This document shows positions 15,135 to 24,331 of a DNA stretch of 64,000 bases, in pieces (position 1 is the stretch's first letter; each line of letters opens with the position of its first letter). The stretch lies in the NCBI RefSeq assembly GCF_900128475.1, contig NZ_LT635836.1, forward strand, positions 1-64,000, read 5' to 3'. The stretch is from Mediterranea massiliensis (GTDB lineage Bacteria; Bacteroidota; Bacteroidia; Bacteroidales; Bacteroidaceae). The position numbers and the translations under genes are program-made. The notes below the pieces were generated by a model. The model did not search any database. It saw only the letters and a program-made list of their open reading frames with translations, and was not told the DNA's origin.

Positions 15135-17674
15135 CTTACGTCCTCCTTTCTGCCGTTCCCGTTGCGCAGGTTACGGGCATTTTCCACCCACCGTTCGTGG
15201 CATTCTTCCACAAGCGTGAGCCTGCGTCCTTCATCCGTGTCCAGTTCGGGCAGCACATCCTTCAACAGGTCGATGATGCTGTACTTGTAATGCATCATCT
15301 TCTCCAGCGACACGAGGTCGGCGTAGATTCTCGTGAGGCGGGTGTCCACCTCACGGGCGATTTCAAGGCGGTCGCTCGACCATAGCAGGTGGTACACATC
15401 GCCCGTAGGCGTGTCTTCCATCGGCGGCGTACTGGCATATTCGGTAGTAATCTTGCAGGAGGGGTATTCCCTCGCTATCTCCGCGATACGGTCGTTCACT
15501 TGCTTGGCCTTTTCCGCGTCCGACAGGTTCGGGTCGAGCGTCAGAACATCGGCCACATGGGTGTCGGTGTATTCCGTGGTCAGTTCCCATGTTATCTGCA
15601 GGATGGCACGGTGTATCTTGATGCCGAGGAAGTATTTGGGCTTCCTCGCGATCGAAAGGGTCGCCTTGAAGGTGATGACGCCGTTGATGTCCGTCATGGT
15701 GGCCTTGCGCACGAAGGTGTAACCGTTCCATGCTCCGCCGTCCTGCCACGTCAGGTTGTAGGCGGTCTTGCAGTCCTGCATGATGGCCGGGATGCGGTAG
15801 TAGTCGTCCGTCGCCACGGCATTGTCGCCGGCAGCCTCCGATTTTGCGTTTTCGTAGTCTGCCAGTTTTTGCTGCCACTCAGCCAATTCGCTCTTCAGTT
15901 CCTGTATCCGGGTCTGGTTGGCGTTGTACTGCTGCCGGTAAACGGCGGCGTCTTCCACGCTCGATTCGGAAATCTTCTTCAGCAGGGCGGCGTTCTCATC
16001 CTCCAGAGCCTTTATCTGCGACTGGAGGGCGGCGACCTGGTTCTCGGCTTCCTGTACCATCCCGTCCAGTTCCGAGGTGTCCAGTTCATTGTCCGTCACG
16101 GTGGTCTGCATGGCGCAGTCTTTTGAATGGCTGTTCAGCGAACTGCCGCACTTGCGGCATTTGTATTGGGTCGAACCCTGTCCGAGGGTCGCGCCGTCGG
16201 AACAGGTCACGCTGATGGTCACGCTCTCACAGCCCTGCAGTTTGGCGGCGTCCGTCGCCTGGTAGTAGTTCCGGGCGTCGGAGGCGATGTAATAGGTATA
16301 GCCTTCCTCGTTCTCGTTGATTTCCGACAGGCGGGCGTTGAGCTGCGCCTTGAAGGTGTTCAGGTCCATCGAATAAGAGTCAAATACATCCTCATAGATG
16401 ACTTCCTCCCGGTTCCAGCTCTGGGTCACGTGGATTTCGTAGGCGTATGCCTTCTTAGTCTGTTTCCCGCCACGGCTGATGACATAGGCCTTCTGGCTGT
16501 AACGGATGGAGTAAGTGAAGCCGTCGTTTTGGTTGTTCAACTGCTGCACCCGGTCGCGCGACCATCCGGCATACCGCTCCGAGTTGGAGAGGGCCTGCTC
16601 GCGCTGCGAGGCGTTGGGATAGAACCCGGCGTCGGTGGTCTCGAAACGGGTCCATTCGCCGCCGTTCAGGATGCTGTTGTCGTCCGTGGGCGGATAATAG
16701 TCGCACAGCGACACGCTGCCTTGTTCCCGGCGGGCGATGTACCACCGCTGGGTGTAGTAATTCCCGGCGGCTTCGTCCATGTAGTCGGTAATCCACGAGG
16801 TCAGGTCGTAGTTGCTGAAGTCGAACAGCCCGGCCACATTCTCCGGACCGCCCACCATGTCGAGCAGGAGCCGTCCGGCATCCTGTTCCGCAGCTTCGTA
16901 CAAGTAGCTGTAATGGTCATACAGGTGGAATATCTCTTCCACCTTGCCGTTCATCAGGTCATGGAACGAGCTGGTCTGCAGCAGGGCGTCGCCGATATTC
17001 CCGATGCCCGCCGTGGCCAGCCCCACACCCATGTTGTACAAATTGTCGAGGTCGCTCTGCAGGTTTTCTTTCGTGAAGTTGCCCGGTATGCGGGCCAGGT
17101 CGTCCAGCATCCGCTGCCAGTCAATGTTTCCCAGTTCGCTGAGCCGCAGCAGGGAGGCGAACTCTTCCTTGATTTCGAGAAAAGCCACGTCGGAAAAAGT
17201 CAGCGTGCTGTTGGTCACGATGCTCTCGAACTGCATGCACAGGCTCTTGGTGTCGTCGCACACTTTCATCAGGTAGCTGCCCCAGTAGAGGGCTGTCTGC
17301 GGGGATTGCAGCATCATCTTGGCCACCACCCAGATCTTCGGTATGATTTTCCGGGCGACCATGTTGTAGATACGGCGGTAATAGTAGTTTTCCGTGCTGC
17401 TGCTCCAGATACCGAGTTCGGACAGGGCCTTGTGTTCAAGGAATTTCGACGAGAAGATGCCGGCGGCGGCGACCTCCGCAGCCGTGTAGTGCTTGAGGAT
17501 GTCGTCCACCTGCTCCCGGTAATAACTCTCGGCGACCGTCTCCGTACCGAAGGCGGCGGCCATCGCCGCCACGGTGCGTGTGTCGTAGTTCACGCTGTAA
17601 TACTGGGCGTGGACATGCTGCACGGTGGCGAGCGACAAGAGCATTAGTATGAACGACAGCCGTTTCATGGTCAT
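15131..17674 (-). CDS. large exported protein of the transfer operon with Cys cluster and coiled coil
   Basis: An 847-residue protein with a signal peptide ending at about residue 24 (HAQ). Residues 30-320 are helical and rich in Tyr and Leu. A middle beta-rich part follows, then a Cys cluster resembling a zinc ribbon (Cys506, Cys509, Cys520, possibly Cys491), a coiled coil at about 535-612, and a further beta and helix region. I do not recognise the whole. The ATG directly abuts the TraG stop codon (TAAATG), and a second ATG lies two codons in. Its size and envelope location suggest a mating-pair or channel component specific to this ICE family. Confidence 0.7.
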   Translation of the reverse strand: MTMKRLSFILMLLSLATVQHVHAQYYSVNYDTRTVAAMAAAFGTETVAESYYREQVDDILKHYTAAEVAAAGIFSSKFLEHKALSELGIWSSSTENYYYRRIYNMVARKIIPKIWVVAKMMLQSPQTALYWGSYLMKVCDDTKSLCMQFESIVTNSTLTFSDVAFLEIKEEFASLLRLSELGNIDWQRMLDDLARIPGNFTKENLQSDLDNLYNMGVGLATAGIGNIGDALLQTSSFHDLMNGKVEEIFHLYDHYSYLYEAAEQDAGRLLLDMVGGPENVAGLFDFSNYDLTSWITDYMDEAAGNYYTQRWYIARREQGSVSLCDYYPPTDDNSILNGGEWTRFETTDAGFYPNASQREQALSNSERYAGWSRDRVQQLNNQNDGFTYSIRYSQKAYVISRGGKQTKKAYAYEIHVTQSWNREEVIYEDVFDSYSMDLNTFKAQLNARLSEINENEEGYTYYIASDARNYYQATDAAKLQGCESVTISVTCSDGATLGQGSTQYKCRKCGSSLNSHSKDCAMQTTVTDNELDTSELDGMVQEAENQVAALQSQIKALEDENAALLKKISESSVEDAAVYRQQYNANQTRIQELKSELAEWQQKLADYENAKSEAAGDNAVATDDYYRIPAIMQDCKTAYNLTWQDGGAWNGYTFVRKATMTDINGVITFKATLSIARKPKYFLGIKIHRAILQITWELTTEYTDTHVADVLTLDPNLSDAEKAKQVNDRIAEIAREYPSCKITTEYASTPPMEDTPTGDVYHLLWSSDRLEIAREVDTRLTRIYADLVSLEKMMHYKYSIIDLLKDVLPELDTDEGRRLTLVEECHERWVENARNLRNGNGRKEDVR

Positions 17675-20395
17675 TTATTGCTGATTGTTTTTATCCCTCT
17701 TTTTCAGATTCAACACATGCCCCGCTGCATTCACCTTCTGGGCGAAAGGCAGGGACTTGCTTATGCCGCTGACATCCCAGTCGTGGCAGTAGGCTTCGAT
17801 GGCTTCCTGGTGGCTGCAACGGAGTTCTTTCTTGTACAGTTTCAACGCTTCCTTCTCCGCGCGTTCGGTGGTGTAGGTCATATAGCATTCGTGCGGCTCC
17901 TCCACGCCGTACACGCCGCTGGTCGAACCACGCCGGATGAAAACCTCGCGGAAGAAGCTGCGCCCTTCCTTGTTCTCCAGACGGTTGATGGTGAATATCT
18001 TCTTGCAGTCCACGTCGGTCAGGCCCAATATGGCCTTGATGCTGTCGAACCGTTCCTTGAACTTGCTCTGGTCGAGCAGCATCACCACATCGGAGTTGTT
18101 GATGATGGCTTCCTTTACTATCTCGCTGCCGATGATGTCCTGTATCTCCTGCGTCACCACGCCCACCGAGGCCCAGAACTTTCTTGCGGTCTTGTACATG
18201 AACTTGATGTATTCGGCCATGAGCGGCGAGGCGATGGCCTTCCACGCTTCCTCTATCACAAGGACTTTCCGGTTCTTCTTGATGCGCATCTTCTGCAGGA
18301 ACACGTCCATGATGATAAGCGTTACGATGGGAAACAGTTTCTTGTTTTCCTTGATGGCATCTACTTCGAAGACGATGAACGTTTCCGAGAACAGGGTAGT
18401 GTCCACGTTCTCGTTCAATATTTTGTCGTAGTTGCCGCCTTTGTAGAACGGCTGTATCATGTAGGTATATTTGTCGTAGTCTATCTCCGTGATGTTGTTT
18501 TCCAAACAGATAAGTTCCAACCGTTCACAAGAGTATTCATAGAAGGTATTGAACGACAGCGAGTTTACTTTCAAGGCTTTCCGCCGTTCCTCCAGCAGGC
18601 GTATCTTGCCGTCCACCTTTTGTTCCAGTTCCGGCAGGTTCTCTGCATTCCATCTGCCTTTCCGCTTCTCGGCGGCTATCAAGGTCTTGTGCAGGTTCTC
18701 GCGCTGCACGGGGTCGTAACCGTCGAAGCCGTGGAAGTAAACGTCGTAATAGTCCGTCACCATCTGCTCTACGATGCGGAACTCCAGTTCCGTGATTTTC
18801 GTGTCCGAACCTTTCCATATCAGCAGGATCAGATTTTTCAGGAAGTCTATCTTCTCGATGTTGAGTTCTGCCTGCGTGATGTTGAACGGATTCATGGTGA
18901 TGGGCTTTTCCTCCGTGTAGCTGATGTACTTGCCGCCCAGGTATTCGCACAATCCTTCGTAGGAATTACCCGTATCGACCATCACCACGTCCGTGCCCTG
19001 CTCATGGAGCTGGCGCACCACGCTGTTCATGTGGAAGCTCTTTCCGCTGCCCGAAGGCCCCAGGCAAAAGAAGTTCGAGTTGTCCGTCAGCTTGTTCTTT
19101 CCCTCTTTTCCGGTGATGTCGATGGCCACAGGGACACCCTGACGGTCGGTGTAGTAGATTTTCAGCGGCGTATCCTCGCTGTGCTGGATATGTTCCTTAT
19201 ACATCAGGCACATGGCTGCGTCGCTCAGGGTCAGGAAACGGTCGTAGTCCTCGTTCAGGGCATAGCAGTTGCCTGGAAAAGAGGCGACGAACAGTTCCAG
19301 TTGGTTATAGGCGTGCTTGCTGATGTGGATGCCCATGCGACCGAAGGCATTCTCCAGATAATTGGTGCATTTCTGTATGTCTGTGTCGGCAGATACCCCT
19401 ACAACAAGATTGAAATGACTGTACACGAGCATCTTGCTCTCCCTGGCAACTATCTCCTGCACACGCTTGATGTCCTCCACGGCCATCTGGTTGCCGGGAT
19501 TGGGGATACTTGCGTGACGGTTCTTCTTTTTGTCGAGTGCCGCCAGTTCTCGCTTTTGGTTGGGCAGGAAGATAATCTGGTTATAGACCACTGTCTCGGC
19601 TTCCGGTATGCTGTCGATGACGGACAGCAGGTCAACGGGCATCTCCGCATTGTTCACCTCTATATTGGTATAGGGCCTGACAAGCGAAGGCAGCGCGGCA
19701 CAGTCCACGTCCACGAGGCTGTACACCTTGCAACGCTTGCCGCCCATCGAGACCGTCTCATCGTCCACCTTGAAATTGGTCATCGAGACAATCCTGTCCT
19801 TGAAGTTCATGGCGAAGTAGCGGTCAACGAACGCATTCGCCTGGGGCTTATCCAGGAACTCCGCTTGTATGCCCGCGTCATGGAGCTGGTCATGCACCTT
19901 GCGTATCTTCACGAGGAAGTCGCGCCACTTCTTGCCGTCGAAAGAGAACAGGCTGCTTTTTCTTGATTCCTGCGTAATGGTCAGGTAGCATACGCTGTCC
20001 GTGTACATCCGGCCTTTGAAGTACCGGAAATAGGCGGAGGATAGGAACTCGTGCCGGTCGCCCGTCACATCCTCGAACTGCTTGCGCACGAACACGTCCT
20101 GCTTGTGTATCGCATAGCCTTCGCCCAGCGTCTGTGCGACGGCGGTGAGCAGGCTTGTGAAATCGTAGTAGCTGTCGATGTTGGCCGAATACTTCTGCAC
20201 AGGGTTCTCCATCCGCAGGACGGCCGAGTATTCCCCGGTCTTGGTGTACAGCACCCCGATGCCGTCCACGTCCTCCACGGTGAAATAGATGTCCTGGAAG
20301 ATGCGCTTGCGCTTGCCGCCCGTGCCGAAGGCATGGACCGAAATGGCCATGCCCGCACAGAGGGCGATGAAAATCAGTATGATGTACAGTGTCAT
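17675..20395 (-). CDS. traG: TraG-family conjugation ATPase (VirB4-like)
   Basis: A 906-residue ATPase that powers assembly of the type IV secretion channel. An N-terminal hydrophobic segment (3-20) precedes a VirB4-type N domain. Walker A is GPSGSGKS at 446-453, and Walker B VLVIEEAW at 711-718, followed by TARKFWASVGVVTQE and a Gln/Arg finger region. Length and motif spacing match Bacteroidetes TraG. The next gene begins at the base after its stop. Upstream, 107 bases with an inverted repeat separate it from TraF, the largest gap inside the operon. Confidence 0.95.
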   Translation of the reverse strand: MTLYIILIFIALCAGMAISVHAFGTGGKRKRIFQDIYFTVEDVDGIGVLYTKTGEYSAVLRMENPVQKYSANIDSYYDFTSLLTAVAQTLGEGYAIHKQDVFVRKQFEDVTGDRHEFLSSAYFRYFKGRMYTDSVCYLTITQESRKSSLFSFDGKKWRDFLVKIRKVHDQLHDAGIQAEFLDKPQANAFVDRYFAMNFKDRIVSMTNFKVDDETVSMGGKRCKVYSLVDVDCAALPSLVRPYTNIEVNNAEMPVDLLSVIDSIPEAETVVYNQIIFLPNQKRELAALDKKKNRHASIPNPGNQMAVEDIKRVQEIVARESKMLVYSHFNLVVGVSADTDIQKCTNYLENAFGRMGIHISKHAYNQLELFVASFPGNCYALNEDYDRFLTLSDAAMCLMYKEHIQHSEDTPLKIYYTDRQGVPVAIDITGKEGKNKLTDNSNFFCLGPSGSGKSFHMNSVVRQLHEQGTDVVMVDTGNSYEGLCEYLGGKYISYTEEKPITMNPFNITQAELNIEKIDFLKNLILLIWKGSDTKITELEFRIVEQMVTDYYDVYFHGFDGYDPVQRENLHKTLIAAEKRKGRWNAENLPELEQKVDGKIRLLEERRKALKVNSLSFNTFYEYSCERLELICLENNITEIDYDKYTYMIQPFYKGGNYDKILNENVDTTLFSETFIVFEVDAIKENKKLFPIVTLIIMDVFLQKMRIKKNRKVLVIEEAWKAIASPLMAEYIKFMYKTARKFWASVGVVTQEIQDIIGSEIVKEAIINNSDVVMLLDQSKFKERFDSIKAILGLTDVDCKKIFTINRLENKEGRSFFREVFIRRGSTSGVYGVEEPHECYMTYTTERAEKEALKLYKKELRCSHQEAIEAYCHDWDVSGISKSLPFAQKVNAAGHVLNLKKRDKNNQQ

Positions 20396-20420
20396 TGTCG
20401 GTTGCTTTCTGCTTAAGTAA

Positions 20421-20454
20421 GGGCAGACTCGCCTGTTCCAAAGCGGGCCTGCCC
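20421..20454 (-). other. inverted repeat between traF-like and traG genes
   Basis: GGGCAG (20421-20426) and CTGCCC (20449-20454) pair around a loop that contains a further GCC/GGC stem. It lies in the only gap over 100 bases in the TraF-TraG part of the operon. It could set a transcript end or protect an RNA 5' end; no T-run follows, so a classical terminator is unlikely. Confidence 0.35.
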
Positions 20455-20502
20455 GGGTTCAACATTCAATAGGCCACGCGCTCTCCGTCATGGCTTTTTT
20501 TT

Positions 20503-20799
20503 TCATTTCTTCTTCGAGCGGGCATAGACATACACTCCTTTCTGGTTCTTCTTGGTGTGAAGGCCTTTCCTTTGCTTGAGGATGATGAGCGAGATGCCCG
20601 CAGACAGGATGACGGCCAATACCACCAGTCCGGCCACGAAACCGGCAAGGCAGTAGGCAATGACGAAACCGACAATGGCTCCGCCTGCCGAACCCGCCGC
20701 CCAGTAGATATACCGTCCTTGTATGCCCATGAACTCAAGGGGCCGCTGAAGCCCCTTGAACAACGGGTAGTCCGGATAGCGTTCGTCCCTGCCTTTCAT
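20503..20799 (-). CDS. traF: TraF-like protein (DUF4133, VirB3-like)
   Basis: A 98-residue inner-membrane protein. It opens with the family pattern PDYPLFKGLQRPLEFMGIQGRYI, followed by two membrane helices at about 31-50 and 52-72 and a basic tail. This is the DUF4133/TraF family, the VirB3 counterpart that works with the TraG ATPase. AAGGAG lies 6 bases before the ATG, an unusually good Shine-Dalgarno sequence for this organism. Confidence 0.9.
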   Translation of the reverse strand: MKGRDERYPDYPLFKGLQRPLEFMGIQGRYIYWAAGSAGGAIVGFVIAYCLAGFVAGLVVLAVILSAGISLIILKQRKGLHTKKNQKGVYVYARSKKK

Positions 20800-20811
20800 C
20801 GCATCTCCTTT

Positions 20812-21180
20812 TTAGCCGCCGATACCGAAAAACAGCGGAAGTGCCTGTGCCGCCGCAATCAGGAAGATGCAGGCGCCCACGACCATCATGATTTTCTTCT
20901 TGACATCCTGCTCTTCGTTGTTCATCGCGATATAGACGCTGATGGCGCCCACGATGGCCACGACTCCGGCGATGGCATAGCACAGCTTCACCATGATGGG
21001 TACATACTTGGCGATTTCCTCCGCCACGGTGGTCAGGGCGTTGGTTCCGGCCGTGTAGTCGCCTGCGGTGTTCTGCGCCATCAGTGCGGCAGGCCCAGAC
21101 ACCAACAGAATGGCGAGCATCGCAACCTTGTACAATACTGCGCCTACGATTCTTTTCATTGCATTCTTTAACTTCTTCAT
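20812..21180 (-). CDS. traE: TraE-like protein (DUF4134), copy 1
   Basis: A 122-residue protein with a long signal segment (to about residue 36), then a short extracytoplasmic part and two membrane helices at about 63-83 and 98-118. This is the DUF4134/TraE layout, similar in plan to VirB2 pilins. It stops 12 bases before TraF. A second DUF4134-like gene lies 48 bases upstream. Confidence 0.88.
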   Translation of the reverse strand: MKKLKNAMKRIVGAVLYKVAMLAILLVSGPAALMAQNTAGDYTAGTNALTTVAEEIAKYVPIMVKLCYAIAGVVAIVGAISVYIAMNNEEQDVKKKIMMVVGACIFLIAAAQALPLFFGIGG

Positions 21181-21228
21181 TCTCGTTACTTTTAGTGATT
21201 ACTATCATTGATATTCTGAATCTCTTTT

Positions 21229-21555
21229 CTATATGCGGTAGCCGAAAAAGGCCGGGAATACGATGGAGGCGCCTATGATGAACATGCATGCCCCGAACAG
21301 CATCAGGATGGATTTCACGATGCCGTCCTCTCCCGTGTTCCATTTGATATAGATCTGGAGCGCGGATATGACGGCCAGCACGGAGGCGACCGCATAACAG
21401 ATGTAAAGGACGTACATCATCATCGTCACCACGAAGTCGTGCATGGTGGCAAGCGCATCCGCTCCCCATGAATAGTTTACGGCTCCGCTCTTGGCGAAGG
21501 CGAAGCAGGGAACCGTGAGCATCAGCAAGGCGCATACTGTCTTCTTCGTTTTCAT
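21229..21555 (-). CDS. TraE-like protein (DUF4134), copy 2
   Basis: A 108-residue protein with a signal segment ending near FAK (about residue 22), then two membrane helices (about 42-65 and 82-104), the same plan as the downstream TraE. The two share little beyond topology and the pattern MLFGACMFIIGASIVFPAFFGYRI versus the equivalent C-terminus of copy 1. I start at the ATG ending at 21555, 2 bases after the upstream stop. Two pilin-type proteins may make a mixed pilus or have distinct roles. Confidence 0.82.
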   Translation of the reverse strand: MKTKKTVCALLMLTVPCFAFAKSGAVNYSWGADALATMHDFVVTMMMYVLYICYAVASVLAVISALQIYIKWNTGEDGIVKSILMLFGACMFIIGASIVFPAFFGYRI

Positions 21556-21557
21556 CG

Positions 21558-21998
21558 CTAAATTTTGTCCATCGGTTTCCACGCCATTGCGGGACGGTTC
21601 TCCAGACGGCCGCCGGAAACCATCGCCTTGTACATATCGTCCGCTGTGAATGCCTCTGACAAGTAAGGGGTACTGTCCTCCATTTTCGCCTCGGCTTCGG
21701 CCTTCATACGGGCAAACCGCTCTTCGGCCGATTCCTTGTCTGTGTCTGCCGCGCCGTCCTGTATGGAAGTGCCGGAATTATCAAATGCGGTCTCGTACTT
21801 CTCCGTCCCGACGTTGAATCCGGTCTCGCTTTCCGTCACCGCCACGCTGTCCTGCCCGTCATCGGGGTCGAGTTCAAAGACTTCCTCGTCCGTCCTGCCC
21901 TGGCTTCTCTTTCGGTACAGGTCCCTGGCGATGTTGGCCGCATAGTAAACGACGTAGATTGCCGTCAGAATGATTGCGAATATAAAGTATGATTTCAT
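21558..21998 (-). CDS. membrane-anchored acidic protein at the head of the transfer operon
   Basis: A 146-residue protein: one N-terminal membrane helix (4-22), a basic patch (RKRSQGR), then an acidic, disordered-looking cytoplasmic or periplasmic tail. I do not recognise the family. It is the first gene of the leftward transfer operon; the upstream gene is closed off by a terminator at 22186-22216. Confidence 0.7.
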   Translation of the reverse strand: MKSYFIFAIILTAIYVVYYAANIARDLYRKRSQGRTDEEVFELDPDDGQDSVAVTESETGFNVGTEKYETAFDNSGTSIQDGAADTDKESAEERFARMKAEAEAKMEDSTPYLSEAFTADDMYKAMVSGGRLENRPAMAWKPMDKI

Positions 21999-22185
21999 AT
22001 CCTAATATGAATTTTATTTTGTATTCAAAATTTGATTTGCAAAGAAAATCCATCTGTTCTATATTAAGAAATAATTGAAATACAAATTGCTGCTTCCTTA
22101 ATAAGATTTATGGTATTTCTAAAAATCATACTCTAAAATCATATTCTGAGATCTGTTTCATACTTGAAAATGCGCATTGGCAGAC
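21999..22185. promoter_or_regulatory. AT-rich region before the transfer operon
   Basis: About 190 very AT-rich bases between the primase terminator and the first transfer gene, so the transfer promoter must lie here or transcription must read through. I find no full TTTG-N19-TAnnTTTG match on the minus strand; TTTCTTTG (around 22039-22046) is the nearest -7 variant. A promoter needing an activator would fit the tight control of conjugation. Confidence 0.4.
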
Positions 22186-22216
22186 AAAAAAAGAAGCCCT
22201 CCGTCAGGAGAGCTTC
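22186..22216 (-). terminator. intrinsic terminator of the primase gene
   Basis: On the minus strand GAAGCTCTCC, loop TGAC, GGAGGGCTTC (22193-22216) form a 10-bp stem with one G-T pair, followed by seven T (22186-22192). It lies 25 bases after the primase stop. Confidence 0.9.
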
Positions 22217-22240
22217 ATAAATTCCGACACACTGAACGGG

Positions 22241-23128
22241 TCAGCGTCTTTTGCCTCTTAAATAGTCGTTCAGGTCTTTGTAGCCGTCGTACCGGTAGGC
22301 TTCGTTGTTGACTTTCCCGGTGAACAGCATGGCGATGGTTTCCACAGTTTTCTGTCCGGCAAGGTCATTGTCGAGGTAGCAATGGATGAACGGATATTCT
22401 TGCAAGTGTCCCAATGCCTTTTTAAGGTTGTTTACGGAGTTCATCACGAGATGGTCGCAAGGAACTTCAAGGCATATCTCCCTGTCTCCGGCCTGCCGCA
22501 GGGTCATATAGGAGAGAAAGTCCATGAATCCTTCGAAGACGCACACGTGGCCCTGCGTCTCGCCGTGCGTATGGCTTATCAGCGAAACATCCTTATTCTT
22601 CAGGCAGCCCTTGTAGTAAGGGTTGCGCACTTCATAGCCTCCTGACAGATTACAGAATGCCAGTCCGAAATAGTGTCGCTTGCGCAACTCATAATGCACT
22701 TCCTTGCAGAATATCTTTCCGATGTCGGCATCGATCATCCGGGAATGGAGGTACGACAGCAGCGCATGGTGTCGTAGCGGCACCACCCTTATATCCTTCA
22801 TTTCCGCTTCCACCGGCCGGAGCATCACCGCCGGAAGCCGAACCCTCGGCAGTTCATTGGTTCCGGCGTGCCGTTCGATGCAGGCCAGCACCTCGCTTAC
22901 ACTGTCCGTTCCGTACATGTGCTTTCCCAGTTCCACGAGGTCGCCCCCGGTAGCCGCCCCGAAGTCATACCATTCATTGAGCCGGTCGTTCACCTTGAAC
23001 GATGGTGTGTCCTCCTGCCGGAATGGTGAGAGGTACCAGTATTGTTTCGATTTCACATACTGCGCATGGTGTCCGAGCTGTGCCAGGAAATCCACGATGC
23101 GTATCTGTTTTGCTTCCGATATGTTCAT
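22241..23128 (-). CDS. Toprim DNA primase-like protein with degenerate CHC2 domain
   Basis: A 295-residue protein. Residues 1-75 follow the CHC2 domain plan (YWYLSPFRQEDTPSFKVN, then EWYDFGAATGGDLVEL), but the usual LCPFH Cys and His are Ser and Arg and no other Cys pair is near, so zinc binding is lost. The Toprim half has VFEGFMDFLS (catalytic Glu) and HCYLDNDLAGQ (Asp pair). Such proteins are standard in Bacteroides mobile elements and probably prime replication of transferred single strands. It is followed by a strong terminator and preceded by about 100 AT-rich bases with repeats of TTTAG. Confidence 0.88.
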   Translation of the reverse strand: MNISEAKQIRIVDFLAQLGHHAQYVKSKQYWYLSPFRQEDTPSFKVNDRLNEWYDFGAATGGDLVELGKHMYGTDSVSEVLACIERHAGTNELPRVRLPAVMLRPVEAEMKDIRVVPLRHHALLSYLHSRMIDADIGKIFCKEVHYELRKRHYFGLAFCNLSGGYEVRNPYYKGCLKNKDVSLISHTHGETQGHVCVFEGFMDFLSYMTLRQAGDREICLEVPCDHLVMNSVNNLKKALGHLQEYPFIHCYLDNDLAGQKTVETIAMLFTGKVNNEAYRYDGYKDLNDYLRGKRR

Positions 23129-23233
23129 GTCGTTTTTCTTTCACTTGTTTTCATCAAACCGGTTTAGTTTAGTTTGTTTCCCTATATATATATGTACTAA
23201 ATTAAACTGAATTATAGATGCCCGCGCCCGCCG

Positions 23234-24331
23234 TCATTCCTCGTCGAAAAGCATGGCTTCTGCCGGACTCATGTCATAATAGAATAGCTTATCCCGTTTG
23301 CGTATCAGCTTCAGGTTGTCGGTCAGGTAAAGTAGCAGCTTGACCATCACGTTCCTGCCGCGTTTGAAACCGATTGCCTCGTAGGAGGTCATGAGTGCCT
23401 GGAGCATGTTCTCGAATCCCTTAATGGGCTTGTCGCCAAAAGCAGCGGCAAGGGCTTCCCGGTGTTGCTCGATACTCAGGTCTGTAAAACTGGTCCGTGC
23501 TTTCGGTCTGGGGTGTTCGCTCACGGCATGACTTTCCGCAATGATGGGAAGCCCGGCTTCGTCTATCGTGAAAGCGAACGGCTTGAACTCCTTTTCTCGA
23601 ATATGCAGGGCGTGCACCTCACTGATGCTGGGGTTCTCGTTGTCTTTGTTGATGACCAGCACCGTTTCCGCCTTGTTGCTCATCTCTGTACCGATATGCC
23701 CACGCACGTTATTGTCCCCTTTGTTCAGGTGCAACACGCAGTGGATATGCAGGTCGTATTTCGACGACCATTCCATCATTTTATTGATGACTTCCACGGA
23801 TTCACTGGTACTGTTGATATCAAGCATCAGGTCGCGTATTCCGTCAATGACCACCAGCCCGTAGCCTTTGCTACGTCTTAGTGCATAGTCAATGACCTCT
23901 ATGCGGATGGCAGGAGAATATTCGCGCAGGCAGATGAAGTCGAGCCTGTCGTTGTCCGTTGTGTCCGGAAGCCCTGCCAACTTGAGGATGCGCTCCAATA
24001 CATTGTGGCAGTGGAAACGGCTCTGCTCCGTGTCCACATACAGGATCCTCTGCTTCCCTTCGGGCAAATGTGCCCGGTAGTTCAACACCTGTTTACCCGC
24101 CAGGGAAGCGGCGACAATGGCCGACACGTTAAAGGTCTTCTTCGATTTCGCCTTGCCTGTCGATGCGCTGAAGTTGCCGAGCGTGGCGATGGTCGAATTG
24201 TCAATCCAGATAATCTGCGGCGGTGTTTCGTAAGTGTCCGTCACCTTTATTTGCGAGGCGGACAGGATGTCCGAAAGGCGGCTGTCATCAAGTTCCGCCC
24301 CGATAATGTTAGTCCTTCTTTCGCTTTCCAT
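23234..24331 (-). CDS. RepA-like AAA ATPase
   Basis: A 365-residue ATPase of the RecA-like/AAA_25 group used by plasmids and ICEs as a replicative helicase or helicase loader. The P-loop is GKAKSKKT (59-66), the Bacteroidetes form with Lys-Ser-Lys-Lys-Thr; the second motif is VVIDGIRDLM, followed by a HCVLHLNKGD sensor. The C-terminal 90 residues are helical and may bind DNA. I start at the ATG ending at 24331, preceded by GGAG; a TTG nine codons earlier is possible. It overlaps the HTH gene by 23 bases. Confidence 0.85.
   Translation of the reverse strand: MESERRTNIIGAELDDSRLSDILSASQIKVTDTYETPPQIIWIDNSTIATLGNFSASTGKAKSKKTFNVSAIVAASLAGKQVLNYRAHLPEGKQRILYVDTEQSRFHCHNVLERILKLAGLPDTTDNDRLDFICLREYSPAIRIEVIDYALRRSKGYGLVVIDGIRDLMLDINSTSESVEVINKMMEWSSKYDLHIHCVLHLNKGDNNVRGHIGTEMSNKAETVLVINKDNENPSISEVHALHIREKEFKPFAFTIDEAGLPIIAESHAVSEHPRPKARTSFTDLSIEQHREALAAAFGDKPIKGFENMLQALMTSYEAIGFKRGRNVMVKLLLYLTDNLKLIRKRDKLFYYDMSPAEAMLFDEE

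Noticed and set aside
17678..19966. Plus-strand open frame of 762 codons
   Set aside because: Antisense shadow of traG, whose motifs are complete.
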